Positions 36,930-45,444 of a stretch of DNA of 64,000 bases are shown here, one piece after another. Numbering within the stretch: position 1 is the stretch's first letter; each line of letters starts with the position of its first letter. The stretch comes from Pseudomonas guariconensis (lineage in GTDB: Bacteria > Pseudomonadota > Gammaproteobacteria > Pseudomonadales > Pseudomonadaceae). Below the pieces are notes generated by a model. The model was not told where the DNA came from. It worked only from the letters and a program-made list of their open reading frames with translations, and did no database searches. The stretch covers positions 248,001-312,000 of the forward strand of contig NZ_JAMYBK010000002.1 of assembly GCF_024127895.1 (NCBI RefSeq). The letters run 5' to 3'. Position numbers and translations under genes: made by a program.

Positions 36930-38583
36930 CTTTCCGGCGCACCGTGGCCATCGGTACGACCGCCTCGGTGTCACTGACCTGGGGTGCGAAGCTGTCGCTG
37001 CGGGCCATTCGCCACATCCGTGCATAGAACTCGCTGTCGATCGAGCCGCTGAGCAATTCGCCCGGTTTGAGGAAGTGGTGCAACTGGGAGAACAGGCTGA
37101 TCTCGCTGGGGCTGATGCGCCGCGCCAGGTGCTTGGGCTTGAGCGCCGAAGGGTGTTCCAGGCCGGCGGCGGCGAGCATTTCTGCCAGGGCATGCAGCGT
37201 GTTGCGATGGAAGCTGGCAACCCGCTCGGCTTTTTCCGGCACCACCAGCGCGCGCTGGCGCAGCGGGTCCTGGGTGGCCACGCCGGTCGGGCACTTGTTG
37301 GTATGGCAGCTCTGGGACTGGATGCAGCCAATGGCGAACATGAAGCCACGGGCCGAGTTGACCCAGTCGGCGCCGAGGGCCAGCACGCTGGCGATATCGA
37401 AGGCGCTGACGAGCTTGCCCGCCGCCCCGATACGCACACGATCCCGCAGGTTCAGCCCCACCAGGGTGTTGTGCACGAACAGCAACCCCTCGCGCATGGG
37501 CACGCCCATGTTGTCGCTGAATTCGCGAGGCGCCGCGCCGGTACCGCCTTCCTTGCCGTCGACGACGATGAAGTCCGGGGTGATGCCCGTGGCCAGCATG
37601 GCCTTGGCGATCCCCATGAACTCCCACGGATGACCCAGGCAGAACTTGAAACCGACCGGTTTGCCGCCCGATAGCTCGCGCAGGCGGGCGATGAACTGCA
37701 ACAGCTCCACCGGCGTGCGGAAGGCGCTGTGGGCTGCCGGCGAGATGCAGTCTTCACCGACCCGCACGCCACGGGTGGCGGCGATCTCCGGGCTGACCTT
37801 GTGCCCAGGCAGGATACCGCCATGGCCGGGCTTGGCGCCTTGGCTGAGCTTGATCTCGATCATCTTCACCTGCGCATCGCCAGCCTGTTCGGCGAAGCGC
37901 ACCGGGTCGAAACGGCCATCTGCCGTCCGGCAGCCGAAGTAGCCGCTGCCGATCTCCCAGATCAGGTCGCCGCCATGCGCACGGTGGTAGGGGCTGATGC
38001 TGCCTTCGCCAGTGTCGTGGGCGAAATGGCCCAGGCGTGCGCCCTTGTTCAGCGCGGCGATGGCATTGGCGCTGAGGGCGCCGAAGCTCATGGCCGAGAT
38101 GTTGAAGATCGAAGCGCAGTAGGGCTGTCGGCACTGCGGCCCGCCGATGTCGATGCGAAACGACGCCGGGTCGGGGGTCGCGGCTGGCAGCATCGAATGG
38201 CTGATGAACTCGAAGCCCGGCTTGTAGGCATCGTTGAGTGTACCGAAGGCTTTCTCGGCACTCTCGTTCTTGGCCCGGGCATACACCAGCGAACGCTGCG
38301 AACGGGAGAACGGCAGCTTGTCGTCGTCGCCCTCGATCAGGTACTGGCGGATCTCCGGGCGGATGGTCTCGATCAGGTAGCGGATGTTGCCCAGGATCGG
38401 ATAGTTGCGCCGTACCGCATGATGGCGTTGGCGCAGGTCGTTGAGGCCGACCAGGCTGAGCAGGGCGGTGACCAGGGTGACGGGCCAGAGCCAGGCGTGC
38501 TGGGCAAGAAAGGGAAGGCTGGCGAAGGTGAACAGCAGGCAGGTGGCCAGGCAGGCGTAGCGGGTGGGAAGCGTGTGTTTCAT
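36913..38583 (-). CDS. FMN-binding glutamate-synthase-like protein with N-terminal membrane anchor
   Basis: This 556-residue protein has two closely spaced N-terminal hydrophobic segments (about 11-28 and 31-48). A full GltB-type FMN-binding barrel follows, with the ISAMSFGALSANAI, GEGSISPYHRAHGGDL, KMIEIKLSQGAKPGHGG, VDGKEGGTGAAP and GVATQDP segments of the glutamate synthase large subunit. The cysteines near SQSCHTNKCP could ligate a 3Fe-4S cluster, as in GltB. It lacks the glutaminase domain, so it cannot make glutamate from glutamine alone. The true reaction of these stand-alone proteins is not established. Confidence 0.85.
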   Translation of the reverse strand: MKHTLPTRYACLATCLLFTFASLPFLAQHAWLWPVTLVTALLSLVGLNDLRQRHHAVRRNYPILGNIRYLIETIRPEIRQYLIEGDDDKLPFSRSQRSLVYARAKNESAEKAFGTLNDAYKPGFEFISHSMLPAATPDPASFRIDIGGPQCRQPYCASIFNISAMSFGALSANAIAALNKGARLGHFAHDTGEGSISPYHRAHGGDLIWEIGSGYFGCRTADGRFDPVRFAEQAGDAQVKMIEIKLSQGAKPGHGGILPGHKVSPEIAATRGVRVGEDCISPAAHSAFRTPVELLQFIARLRELSGGKPVGFKFCLGHPWEFMGIAKAMLATGITPDFIVVDGKEGGTGAAPREFSDNMGVPMREGLLFVHNTLVGLNLRDRVRIGAAGKLVSAFDIASVLALGADWVNSARGFMFAIGCIQSQSCHTNKCPTGVATQDPLRQRALVVPEKAERVASFHRNTLHALAEMLAAAGLEHPSALKPKHLARRISPSEISLFSQLHHFLKPGELLSGSIDSEFYARMWRMARSDSFAPQVSDTEAVVPMATVRRKETAPA

Positions 38584-38905
38584 GGGTCCATCGCAGGCAG
38601 GATGACCCGCACTAGGATAGGCAAAGGGCGCCCGCGGAAAACCAGGGGTTTTGGTAAAAGACTCTTACCCGAGGTGTGGATTGTGCCGATGTGCAGCGCT
38701 GCGCTGTGCCGAAGCCAACCCGGCGTGCTCCTGGCTGCCCAGCGGCTGCCCCTCGAACCAGCACCGGGCATGGCCCATGAGGGTTCCGGGTAAGCCACCT
38801 CATATTCGATGGCAATCGCTTCTTTAGTTTCCGAGCAGTTGGGTCACAGTGCACACCCTGTCATTTCCGAGTCACCTGACCGGCGCTGCCATCTCGCCAA
38901 CGGGG
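38584..38905. other. Intergenic region without a recognisable gene
   Basis: These 322 bases between the glutamate-synthase-like gene and the ankyrin-SUFU gene hold no open frame I find convincing. CCTGAC near 38875 and GGTCAGG near 38905 are partly complementary and might form a weak terminator for the leftward T6SS operon. It marks the left limit of the T6SS island. Confidence 0.4.
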
Positions 38906-40048
38906 TCAGGCAGGGATGGCCAGTGCCAGTGTCTTCCAGCTCGCCGTTCGCTTGCGTTCGACCAGCGTTGCCAGGGCCTTGGCGACGGGAGCGCCCTTGC
39001 TGGTGAACTTCACCGGCGCCAGCATCAACAGGGTGACACGCTCCTCCTTCGGTATGGCTTGCGCGGCAGGCTCCTCGTTCCAGAGCTTGTCCACCACCAG
39101 CATGGCATCCACGGCCTCTGGCCAGGGCAGGTCCGCATATCCCGGGTCGCTGCGCTGAATCAACATACCCTCGCAGAGCGGCCCGTGCTCCAAGGTCTGT
39201 CGGGCGAGGCGTGCCAGCAACTGCACCGGGAAGTTCCAGGCACCGTGCTGCGGCAGTCTGGCCTGGGGCAGGGCCCAGTCGCCCGGTAGGCAGATGAAGA
39301 GTTCGGTCATCGGTACGGCCTGGTACAGGCCGACAGTGAACAGCAGCTTGAAGTCGCTTTTGCCATCCAGCAGGCTGACATGCAGTGTGGTGCGAGGATC
39401 CTCGCTGGGCGGGCTGAAGACGTTCGGCAAGACCCACCCAGCGGTGTTGTGCACGAAGGTGACAATGGCCTGCTCCGCACCTTCGGCATCATCCGCTTCC
39501 ACCTCAAGGGTGCTACGTGCCCCATGGGATAGCAGCAAGTCGGCGGTGTGTGGATGATCCCATGCCCGGGCGGCATCGAGCGCGCTGTCGTTGAAGCGCA
39601 GATGCAGGCGATTGACCTCGGCACCACGCGCCAGGAGCAGTGCGACCACCTCTCGGTGGCCTGACTGGGCGGCTGCATACAGGGGAGGGCAGACACTCAG
39701 TGGCAGACCATCGACCCAGGCACCGGCATCGAGCAGGCATGCGCAGGTCTCCAGGTGCCCTTCGCTTGCGGCCTGTGCGAGAGCAGTGCCATGCCCTTCG
39801 TCAACGAACGGCTGGTTCGGATCCAGGCCCAGCTCGAGCAGCAGGCCGCAGATCTTGGTTTGCCCAGCCCTGGCAGCCATATGCAGCAGGCCTTCTTCAC
39901 CGGCCTCGCCATAGCGTGGCAGGGCCAGCAGGTCTGGGTACTTCTGGGCAAATGTGCGCACTCGCTCCAGCTTGCCCTCTTCGATGTCGTCGTAAAGGCG
40001 GTCCAGCTTGGTTTCGTGCTTTTCGTAGAGTCGTTGCCGGTCGGTCAT
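38906..40048 (-). CDS. Ankyrin-repeat and suppressor-of-fused (SUFU) domain protein, putative immunity protein
   Basis: This 380-residue soluble protein has about four ankyrin repeats at residues 20-175 (for example GLLHMAARAGQ, TALAQAASEGHLE and PPLYAAAQSGHREVV). A bacterial SUFU domain follows at about 185-375, with FTVGLYQAVPMTELFICLPGDW and a later lysine/arginine-rich end. SUFU and ankyrin proteins are both known as immunity proteins in polymorphic-toxin loci. It is the last gene of the leftward T6SS arm, 67 bases after a small putative immunity gene, so an immunity or effector-modulating role is likely. The target toxin is not proven. Confidence 0.75.
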   Translation of the reverse strand: MTDRQRLYEKHETKLDRLYDDIEEGKLERVRTFAQKYPDLLALPRYGEAGEEGLLHMAARAGQTKICGLLLELGLDPNQPFVDEGHGTALAQAASEGHLETCACLLDAGAWVDGLPLSVCPPLYAAAQSGHREVVALLLARGAEVNRLHLRFNDSALDAARAWDHPHTADLLLSHGARSTLEVEADDAEGAEQAIVTFVHNTAGWVLPNVFSPPSEDPRTTLHVSLLDGKSDFKLLFTVGLYQAVPMTELFICLPGDWALPQARLPQHGAWNFPVQLLARLARQTLEHGPLCEGMLIQRSDPGYADLPWPEAVDAMLVVDKLWNEEPAAQAIPKEERVTLLMLAPVKFTSKGAPVAKALATLVERKRTASWKTLALAIPA

Positions 40049-40115
40049 CGGATGAAAGTACTTGGTTTGAAGGCCAGGTCCATCGCTGCCGTTATCTTTG
40101 TGGTGTGGTGCCGAA

Positions 40116-40592
40116 TCACGGAATCGGCCGATCAGGAAAGTAATGCTCGATAGGCAGGCCGCTGTTTTCGAACTCGTACATCACTCGCCAGGTGAATGTG
40201 CTCATCCAGGCATTGATGATGCGCTGGGCGTGATGACGGTCCTCCGTCGATTGGGTCCGGGACAGCAGGGCCGTTCGTTTCTTGCCTTTGAGTATCGAGA
40301 TGGAAACCTGATATTCGATGGGCGAGATCTCCTCGTCACCCAAGGGGCTGCACCAGACATCGAGGGTGGCAGTGACAGGCAAGCCGCTGTCGAATGTTCG
40401 CTCGCTGGAGGCCATGAAGATGTCGTCGGCGAAAAAGTTCTTTGCGGCGAGAAAGCGGGCATGCTCGTCGGTGATGCCGGTGAGCAGGACGGGTGAGGCA
40501 TCGATGAAATTATTCTTCGATACCTGCCAGCCGGTAGGTACCAGCAGTTCTGCGAGAGGATGGGCCAAGGCGATTTCTTGAATGATGTTCAT
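40116..40592 (-). CDS. Putative immunity protein for the RHS toxin
   Basis: This 158-residue protein has no signal peptide or membrane helix and matches no family I recognise. It has a mixed alpha/beta composition with many Phe, Trp and Asp residues (for example FFADDIF and WMSTFTWRVMYEF). Its ATG at 40592 overlaps the stop of the RHS effector gene in an ATGA, the standard position for a cognate immunity gene. The lack of a signal peptide suggests protection in the cytoplasm, so the toxin tip would act there. Base composition is lower in GC than in the core T6SS genes, as for the toxin tip. Confidence 0.65.
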   Translation of the reverse strand: MNIIQEIALAHPLAELLVPTGWQVSKNNFIDASPVLLTGITDEHARFLAAKNFFADDIFMASSERTFDSGLPVTATLDVWCSPLGDEEISPIEYQVSISILKGKKRTALLSRTQSTEDRHHAQRIINAWMSTFTWRVMYEFENSGLPIEHYFPDRPIP

Positions 40593-43500
40593 TTTTGCGA
40601 CTTCAGGTAGGTCATATAGTCAGCCTGGGAAATGGGGTGTCCATGGAATTCAGGCATTGGTGTATCGGTTACTTCTACCCGGACATACTGGGTCGGTTTG
40701 CCGTTATTGAATCCGATGGGTTTCCCTGCATCGTGAATGTAGTAGGAGGAGCCCTTGTTGCCCAGATCGATTTCGGTACCGTGCCGCAGCGCGTCTTTCT
40801 CCACTTGGTTACGGAACGCTGTGACTTGTTTGGCTGTAGCGTTTTCCGGCAAATCCTTGCCCCAGTATTGAGCCGCTCCTCCACGCGACGACAAGCTTTG
40901 AGCCTGTGATTGCGTCTTGGCCTGGGTATGTTTCGTATAGGTGGCCGAACGTGAGTGATGGCGATTCCTGCGTGCCAGCTTCGGACAGCCGGCGGTGAGC
41001 CCGAGCGGGTCTATCCAGCCGAGCGGGTTTGGACTGTAGAGATAGAGATTCCAGCCCCCAGCCAGTCCGAGGGGGTCTGGTTGGGTGAAGCGTCCAATAT
41101 CCGGGTCATAAAACCGGAATGTGTTGTAGTGCAGGCCCGTCTCGCGATCCAGGTACTGCCCCTGGAACCTGAGATTCTGTTCCTCATCATGACCTGGGGC
41201 ACGCCATTCTCCGATACTGTTGCCCCATACCTCGTAACGGGTTTCCCACCTGGTATCGCCATCCTCTGACGTCAGTCGTAGTGGCAGCCCATTGAGGTGA
41301 TTGTGGAAATGCAGCACTTGTTGATGGGCGCCTGCGCTGTCGATGCGTGCCAGTGGTTCATGACCGGCATCGGTATAAACGTACAGGCTGCTTCGTCCGT
41401 TGCGACGCTCCTCCAGCAAACGCAGGCCGTCCCAGGTGAACTCGGTCCTGCCGACAAGCAACCCTTGCGGGGTACGCTCCTCCTTGGCGATGCGTCGTCC
41501 CAAGGGGTCGTAGTGCATGGACACTACAGTTTCGCGCCCGGCGCACAGGTTACGGACCTCAATCAGCCGATGTTCGGCATCGTAGCGAAACCGTTGAATG
41601 CCTCGCCTGTTGCTGCGCTTTTCGACCAGTCGGCCGAAACCGTCGTAGCGGTAGTGCTTGTCCTGATAGCACAGCAGGCGGTTATGACGGATAGGTGGCT
41701 TCCCAGACCTGTCGAGCAGGTTGGCTGCTGCATCGTAGTGGAAGTGTTCGTACTGGCCTGCGAGTGGGTCGTGGCGCACGAGTATTCGGCCTGTCGCGTC
41801 ATAGCCTAAAGACTCTAGGGTGTTGCCCTGGGTTTTCAGGGCCTGGACTTCGACCAGGTTGTTGCCGCCATCGTAGGCGAAGTGCTGTCGCGCCACCGAC
41901 AAGGGGTTAATTGTCTGGTCGGCTGCATGGCTACCACGGCTGCGCAAACGCCCCACCGGATCGTACTCGCTGCGGCACAGCAGCCGCCCTTGAGTGCGCG
42001 TGACCTCACGGTGCAAGCGGTCGCGTTCGAAATCCGCAATGACATGTCCATTGAGGTTCAACTGATGCAGATGCCCGGAGCCATACATCAATCTATTCAA
42101 CTGGCGACCGTCACCAAGACGTATCCCAGTCAGGTTACCCAGCTCGTCGTAGCTGTATGACAGGCTCCCCCGTGCTGTCCGTTCCTGCAGCAATTGACCG
42201 AGCCTGTCATAAGTGAAGTCCAATGTTTGCCGAATACCGTCAGGGCTTGTGGATTCCACTGAGGTCAACTGGTCCAGTGCGTCGTAGTGATAGTCGGTGC
42301 GACCATCGGACGTGATCTTGGCAACCAGCCTGCCTGCGGCATCGCGTTCGAGTGTATGGACGATGGGCACCTCGGGGCTGCCAGGTTCGGGGTGAAAGAC
42401 CAATCGGACCAAATTACCCAGGCTGTCATAGGTGTATTGCTTGCAGGTGTCGTCGAGGTCTCGTTGCTCTACGAGGCGATCATCGGCATCCCAAGAGAAT
42501 CGATAGCTTTCTCCATTCTCGTTTCTCAACCGCACAAGCCGGCCTTGGGCGTCATACTCGAAACCAACCTGGCGACCAGCGGCATCCACTTGGCGACTGA
42601 CCTGTCCACGTCGGTTGTACTCGTAGCGGGTGACATGCCCGGCCGCATTGGCATGAGCGAGCAGCAATCCTTCCGTCGAGCGTTGGTATTGCTCGCGATT
42701 GCCATCTGGACGTTCCAGGCACAGTAGCCAGCCCCGCGCATCATGGGTGTATCGAGTAGTGCGACTCTCGGCATCGATCACCTGGCTCAGGTGGCCCCGA
42801 TGGTCATAGGCGTAGCGGGTTGGAAAGCCCGAGCAATCAACCTCTTCGACGAGCAACCCCAGGCGGTTCCAGCGGCGGGTCGTCGATTGGCCGGCGGCGT
42901 TGGTAACCGCCACGACCTGCCCATGTACATCATAGCGATAGCGGGTAACGTTACCCTGCGGGTCACATTCCCGAACGCAGTTGCCGCGTTGGTCGTAGTG
43001 GTAGTGCCAGCGATTGCCCATTGGGTCCAGATGGGTCCGGGGCAATGCCCAGTGTTCGAGCCACTGTGTCGATTCGCTTCGCCCCAAGGGGTCGATGGTT
43101 TGTGAAAGATTGCCTGACTCGTCGTAGAAATATTGCCAGCGCCCACCTTGCGGGTCGGTGGCAGCCAGCAGTTGACGCTCATCGTTCCACTCGAAGCACC
43201 AGGCCTGCGCCATTGCGTCGATATACTCAGTGATCTGGTACTGGGCGTTCCACCGACGAATGCTGACACGCTGCAAATTATCGGTGATGCGGGTCAGGCC
43301 AGCGCTAATGTCGTAGTTGAAGCAATACTCGTCACCTGCGCAGGTCCAGTGTCGGGAAACCCGGCGTTCGCCTTCGATGTCCTGCCATTCGTAGTAACAC
43401 CGAAGCCCGGACGCTGTCTGGTGCTCGATCATGTGCCGATGGTCGTCATAGGCGAAGCGGCGCCGTAGGCGACCTTTCTCGTCAAGCACCTCGCAGAGGT

Positions 43501-44983
43501 CGCCCTGTTCGTCGTAGCGATAACTGGCCAGTGTCTCCAGGCTCCCATCGTCATGAACGCGCTCGATGGTACTGACCCGAGAGGGCCACTGTGGGCTGTA
43601 GTGCAGCTGTATGCGTACCAGGTCGAACGTGTCGCGCAGGCCCGACAGACGTCCACGCTCGTCATAGTGCAGGTAGAGCCGATTGTCGTTGCGGTCTCCC
43701 AGTTGGCTCAAACGCAGGTGTGCGGGTTTTTCGGGGCTGGGCTCGAAGAGGCGGTAAAGGCCTTCGATGTCCTCGATGAGCAGTTCGCCATTCAAGGCCC
43801 GGCGTACGCTCAGGCCTTCGCCGGGGCTGAACACAGCATCGCCGGGCGGGATGTGACCCATGTCTATCACCCGTGCCTGCTCGTCCGTGTACAACAGGTG
43901 CTCACCGCCTTCTGGGTCGGCCTCGATGCGTACGAAGACTTCGTAGGACACGCTCCAGCCGGCACCAAACAAGCCGTCGCGCCGCTCGTCCCTACTACTG
44001 TAGAAGCGTTGCCACTCCAGTGGTATCAGGGCCGCGAGCCTGAAATCCTGCTCGTCCTCGCCACCCAGGACTTTCGCACCCGTGGCAGCGTGCACGGGGT
44101 TCGGTGAGCCAGTGATCGCACGAGTCAGCGCACCGGTCACCTGTCCGCTGACGAAACTGGTGGCGCCACCGACTAGCATGCAGCCGAGCTTGCTGTAGAA
44201 CTTGCCCCCGCGTCCTCGCAACATCATCAGAGCCGTGACTGCCAGACCGACGCCGGGAGTCTTGCCGCTGCGGATTTCACGCACCACGATCGGTTCGCCA
44301 CCAATGCGTACATCGCTGGAAATCAGCCCGGAATCGACGATTACACCCTCGCAGGTACTGCGGTCGCCGCTGCGAGCGGCGGGTTGGCCGTTGATGCTGA
44401 CCTTACTCGAACCCTCGGCAATGTACTGTGGCGGCATAGCCGGGTGCTTGCTGCAGATGACCTTGTCGTCATCGGCCGGTGCAGTGTTGGGGGCCGGTGA
44501 CGCGACCGTGGGACGCCACAGTTGCGAGAAGAAGCCCTGGGCCATGTCGAGGAAGGTTTCCTCCTCGGGTTCCTCCTCTGCAAGCGAGGCGTCCGCAGGA
44601 GGAGGCGGCAGGACCACGCCAGCGGCACGTGCGGCTGGCTTGCCGTTGGTATGGGTGTCGTGCGAGCCGGTGGCGATGTTGGCCTGGATGGACGGCGGGA
44701 ACAGCGCATTGCCGATCCCTTCGCAGAATCGGCTGAGTGCCGTATCGGCGCCGGTACTGGCCATGGCCACGCCCACCACGACACCGACCACCGCGCCGAG
44801 CACGAAGCAGCCCAGGCCTCCGGTGGCGGCAGTGATGCCAAGCGCGGCGCCAACGGCAGCGGTGGCCAACGCACCGATGGCAACGGTCGCCGCCACTTCC
44901 AGCACGCCGCCGACGATGTCTGCCAGCATCGAGGTGTGCATCAGTGCGTCGCCTTCGCGCGCGGCCCAGAGTGCGTCGGACAT
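40589..44983 (-). CDS. T6SS RHS-repeat effector with prePAAR motif, PAAR-like region and unknown C-terminal toxin tip
   Basis: This is a 1464-residue RHS effector. Residues 7-16 (AAREGDALMH) fit the prePAAR motif AARxxDxxxH. Two glycine/alanine-rich hydrophobic segments (about 20-80) follow, then a PAAR-like region (about 170-240, ICSKHPAMPP to VREI) that caps VgrG. An RHS cage of many YD repeats (for example YRYDVHGQVVAVTNAAG) ends in the core motif RFTQPDPLGLAGGWNLY with DPLGL, where the self-cleaving aspartyl site of such proteins lies. The last 135 residues are the tip, with PEFHGHPIS near the end, and I do not recognise its family. An Eag chaperone gene lies just upstream and an immunity candidate overlaps downstream. 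Confidence 0.92.
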   Translation of the reverse strand: MSDALWAAREGDALMHTSMLADIVGGVLEVAATVAIGALATAAVGAALGITAATGGLGCFVLGAVVGVVVGVAMASTGADTALSRFCEGIGNALFPPSIQANIATGSHDTHTNGKPAARAAGVVLPPPPADASLAEEEPEEETFLDMAQGFFSQLWRPTVASPAPNTAPADDDKVICSKHPAMPPQYIAEGSSKVSINGQPAARSGDRSTCEGVIVDSGLISSDVRIGGEPIVVREIRSGKTPGVGLAVTALMMLRGRGGKFYSKLGCMLVGGATSFVSGQVTGALTRAITGSPNPVHAATGAKVLGGEDEQDFRLAALIPLEWQRFYSSRDERRDGLFGAGWSVSYEVFVRIEADPEGGEHLLYTDEQARVIDMGHIPPGDAVFSPGEGLSVRRALNGELLIEDIEGLYRLFEPSPEKPAHLRLSQLGDRNDNRLYLHYDERGRLSGLRDTFDLVRIQLHYSPQWPSRVSTIERVHDDGSLETLASYRYDEQGDLCEVLDEKGRLRRRFAYDDHRHMIEHQTASGLRCYYEWQDIEGERRVSRHWTCAGDEYCFNYDISAGLTRITDNLQRVSIRRWNAQYQITEYIDAMAQAWCFEWNDERQLLAATDPQGGRWQYFYDESGNLSQTIDPLGRSESTQWLEHWALPRTHLDPMGNRWHYHYDQRGNCVRECDPQGNVTRYRYDVHGQVVAVTNAAGQSTTRRWNRLGLLVEEVDCSGFPTRYAYDHRGHLSQVIDAESRTTRYTHDARGWLLCLERPDGNREQYQRSTEGLLLAHANAAGHVTRYEYNRRGQVSRQVDAAGRQVGFEYDAQGRLVRLRNENGESYRFSWDADDRLVEQRDLDDTCKQYTYDSLGNLVRLVFHPEPGSPEVPIVHTLERDAAGRLVAKITSDGRTDYHYDALDQLTSVESTSPDGIRQTLDFTYDRLGQLLQERTARGSLSYSYDELGNLTGIRLGDGRQLNRLMYGSGHLHQLNLNGHVIADFERDRLHREVTRTQGRLLCRSEYDPVGRLRSRGSHAADQTINPLSVARQHFAYDGGNNLVEVQALKTQGNTLESLGYDATGRILVRHDPLAGQYEHFHYDAAANLLDRSGKPPIRHNRLLCYQDKHYRYDGFGRLVEKRSNRRGIQRFRYDAEHRLIEVRNLCAGRETVVSMHYDPLGRRIAKEERTPQGLLVGRTEFTWDGLRLLEERRNGRSSLYVYTDAGHEPLARIDSAGAHQQVLHFHNHLNGLPLRLTSEDGDTRWETRYEVWGNSIGEWRAPGHDEEQNLRFQGQYLDRETGLHYNTFRFYDPDIGRFTQPDPLGLAGGWNLYLYSPNPLGWIDPLGLTAGCPKLARRNRHHSRSATYTKHTQAKTQSQAQSLSSRGGAAQYWGKDLPENATAKQVTAFRNQVEKDALRHGTEIDLGNKGSSYYIHDAGKPIGFNNGKPTQYVRVEVTDTPMPEFHGHPISQADYMTYLKSQK

Positions 44984-44994
44984 CGCAGGTACCG

Positions 44995-45429
44995 TCAGGC
45001 CAGGCTGTCGAAAGCGAGCGATTGCTTGATCGCGCCCCAGTGGCCTGCCTCGGCCTCGCCCATGGGCTGCGCCTTCACGTAGCTGAGGGCGAACATCTTG
45101 CGGGTGCCAGGCAAGACCAGGGCGAGCTGGTACTGGAAGACCTTCTCTTGGCCTTTGCTGAACTGACTGCTCAACTCGATACCGTCGATATCCTGCGCCG
45201 CGCCAAGGCGCACGCTCTGCGGAGCCTGGAAGCGCAGGTCCTGGACCTGTTGCTGCAAGCGTTGCAGCTGGCTGTCGAAATTGCTCTGCAACGTTTCGCC
45301 ATCGGCCAGCAGGCTGCGGCTGATCACCAATGAGGTACCCAATGCCTCGAATCGCAGGATGTTGATGCTGTTGTCACGCACGTCGGCGTCAGGCAGCGCG
45401 AGGTGGAACTCGTTGACGCGGTAGATCAT
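44995..45429 (-). CDS. eagR: Eag-type (DcrB/DUF1795) T6SS chaperone
   Basis: This 144-residue protein has the DcrB/DUF1795 fold pattern of EagR chaperones. It begins MIYRVNEFHLALPD, with a central FEALGTSLVISRS and a basic coil, and ends in GHWGAIKQSLAF. Eag proteins bind the N-terminal hydrophobic helices of prePAAR effectors and keep them soluble until loaded on VgrG. The position directly before an RHS gene that has exactly such helices supports the call. It lies between vgrG and the RHS gene, 11 and 15 bases from each. Confidence 0.87.
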   Translation of the reverse strand: MIYRVNEFHLALPDADVRDNSINILRFEALGTSLVISRSLLADGETLQSNFDSQLQRLQQQVQDLRFQAPQSVRLGAAQDIDGIELSSQFSKGQEKVFQYQLALVLPGTRKMFALSYVKAQPMGEAEAGHWGAIKQSLAFDSLA

Positions 45430-45444
45430 GTATTCGTTGTCCTG

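Noticed and set aside
38580..38798. 72-residue minus-strand frame in the gap before the ankyrin-SUFU gene
   Set aside because: It has no ribosome-binding site and no recognisable pattern, and it overlaps the start of the glutamate-synthase-like gene region. It is not supported as a gene.
40900..43700. Tandem-repeat-like pattern within the RHS gene
   Set aside because: The regularity comes from YD repeats in the protein and diverges at the DNA level. It is not a CRISPR array or satellite repeat.
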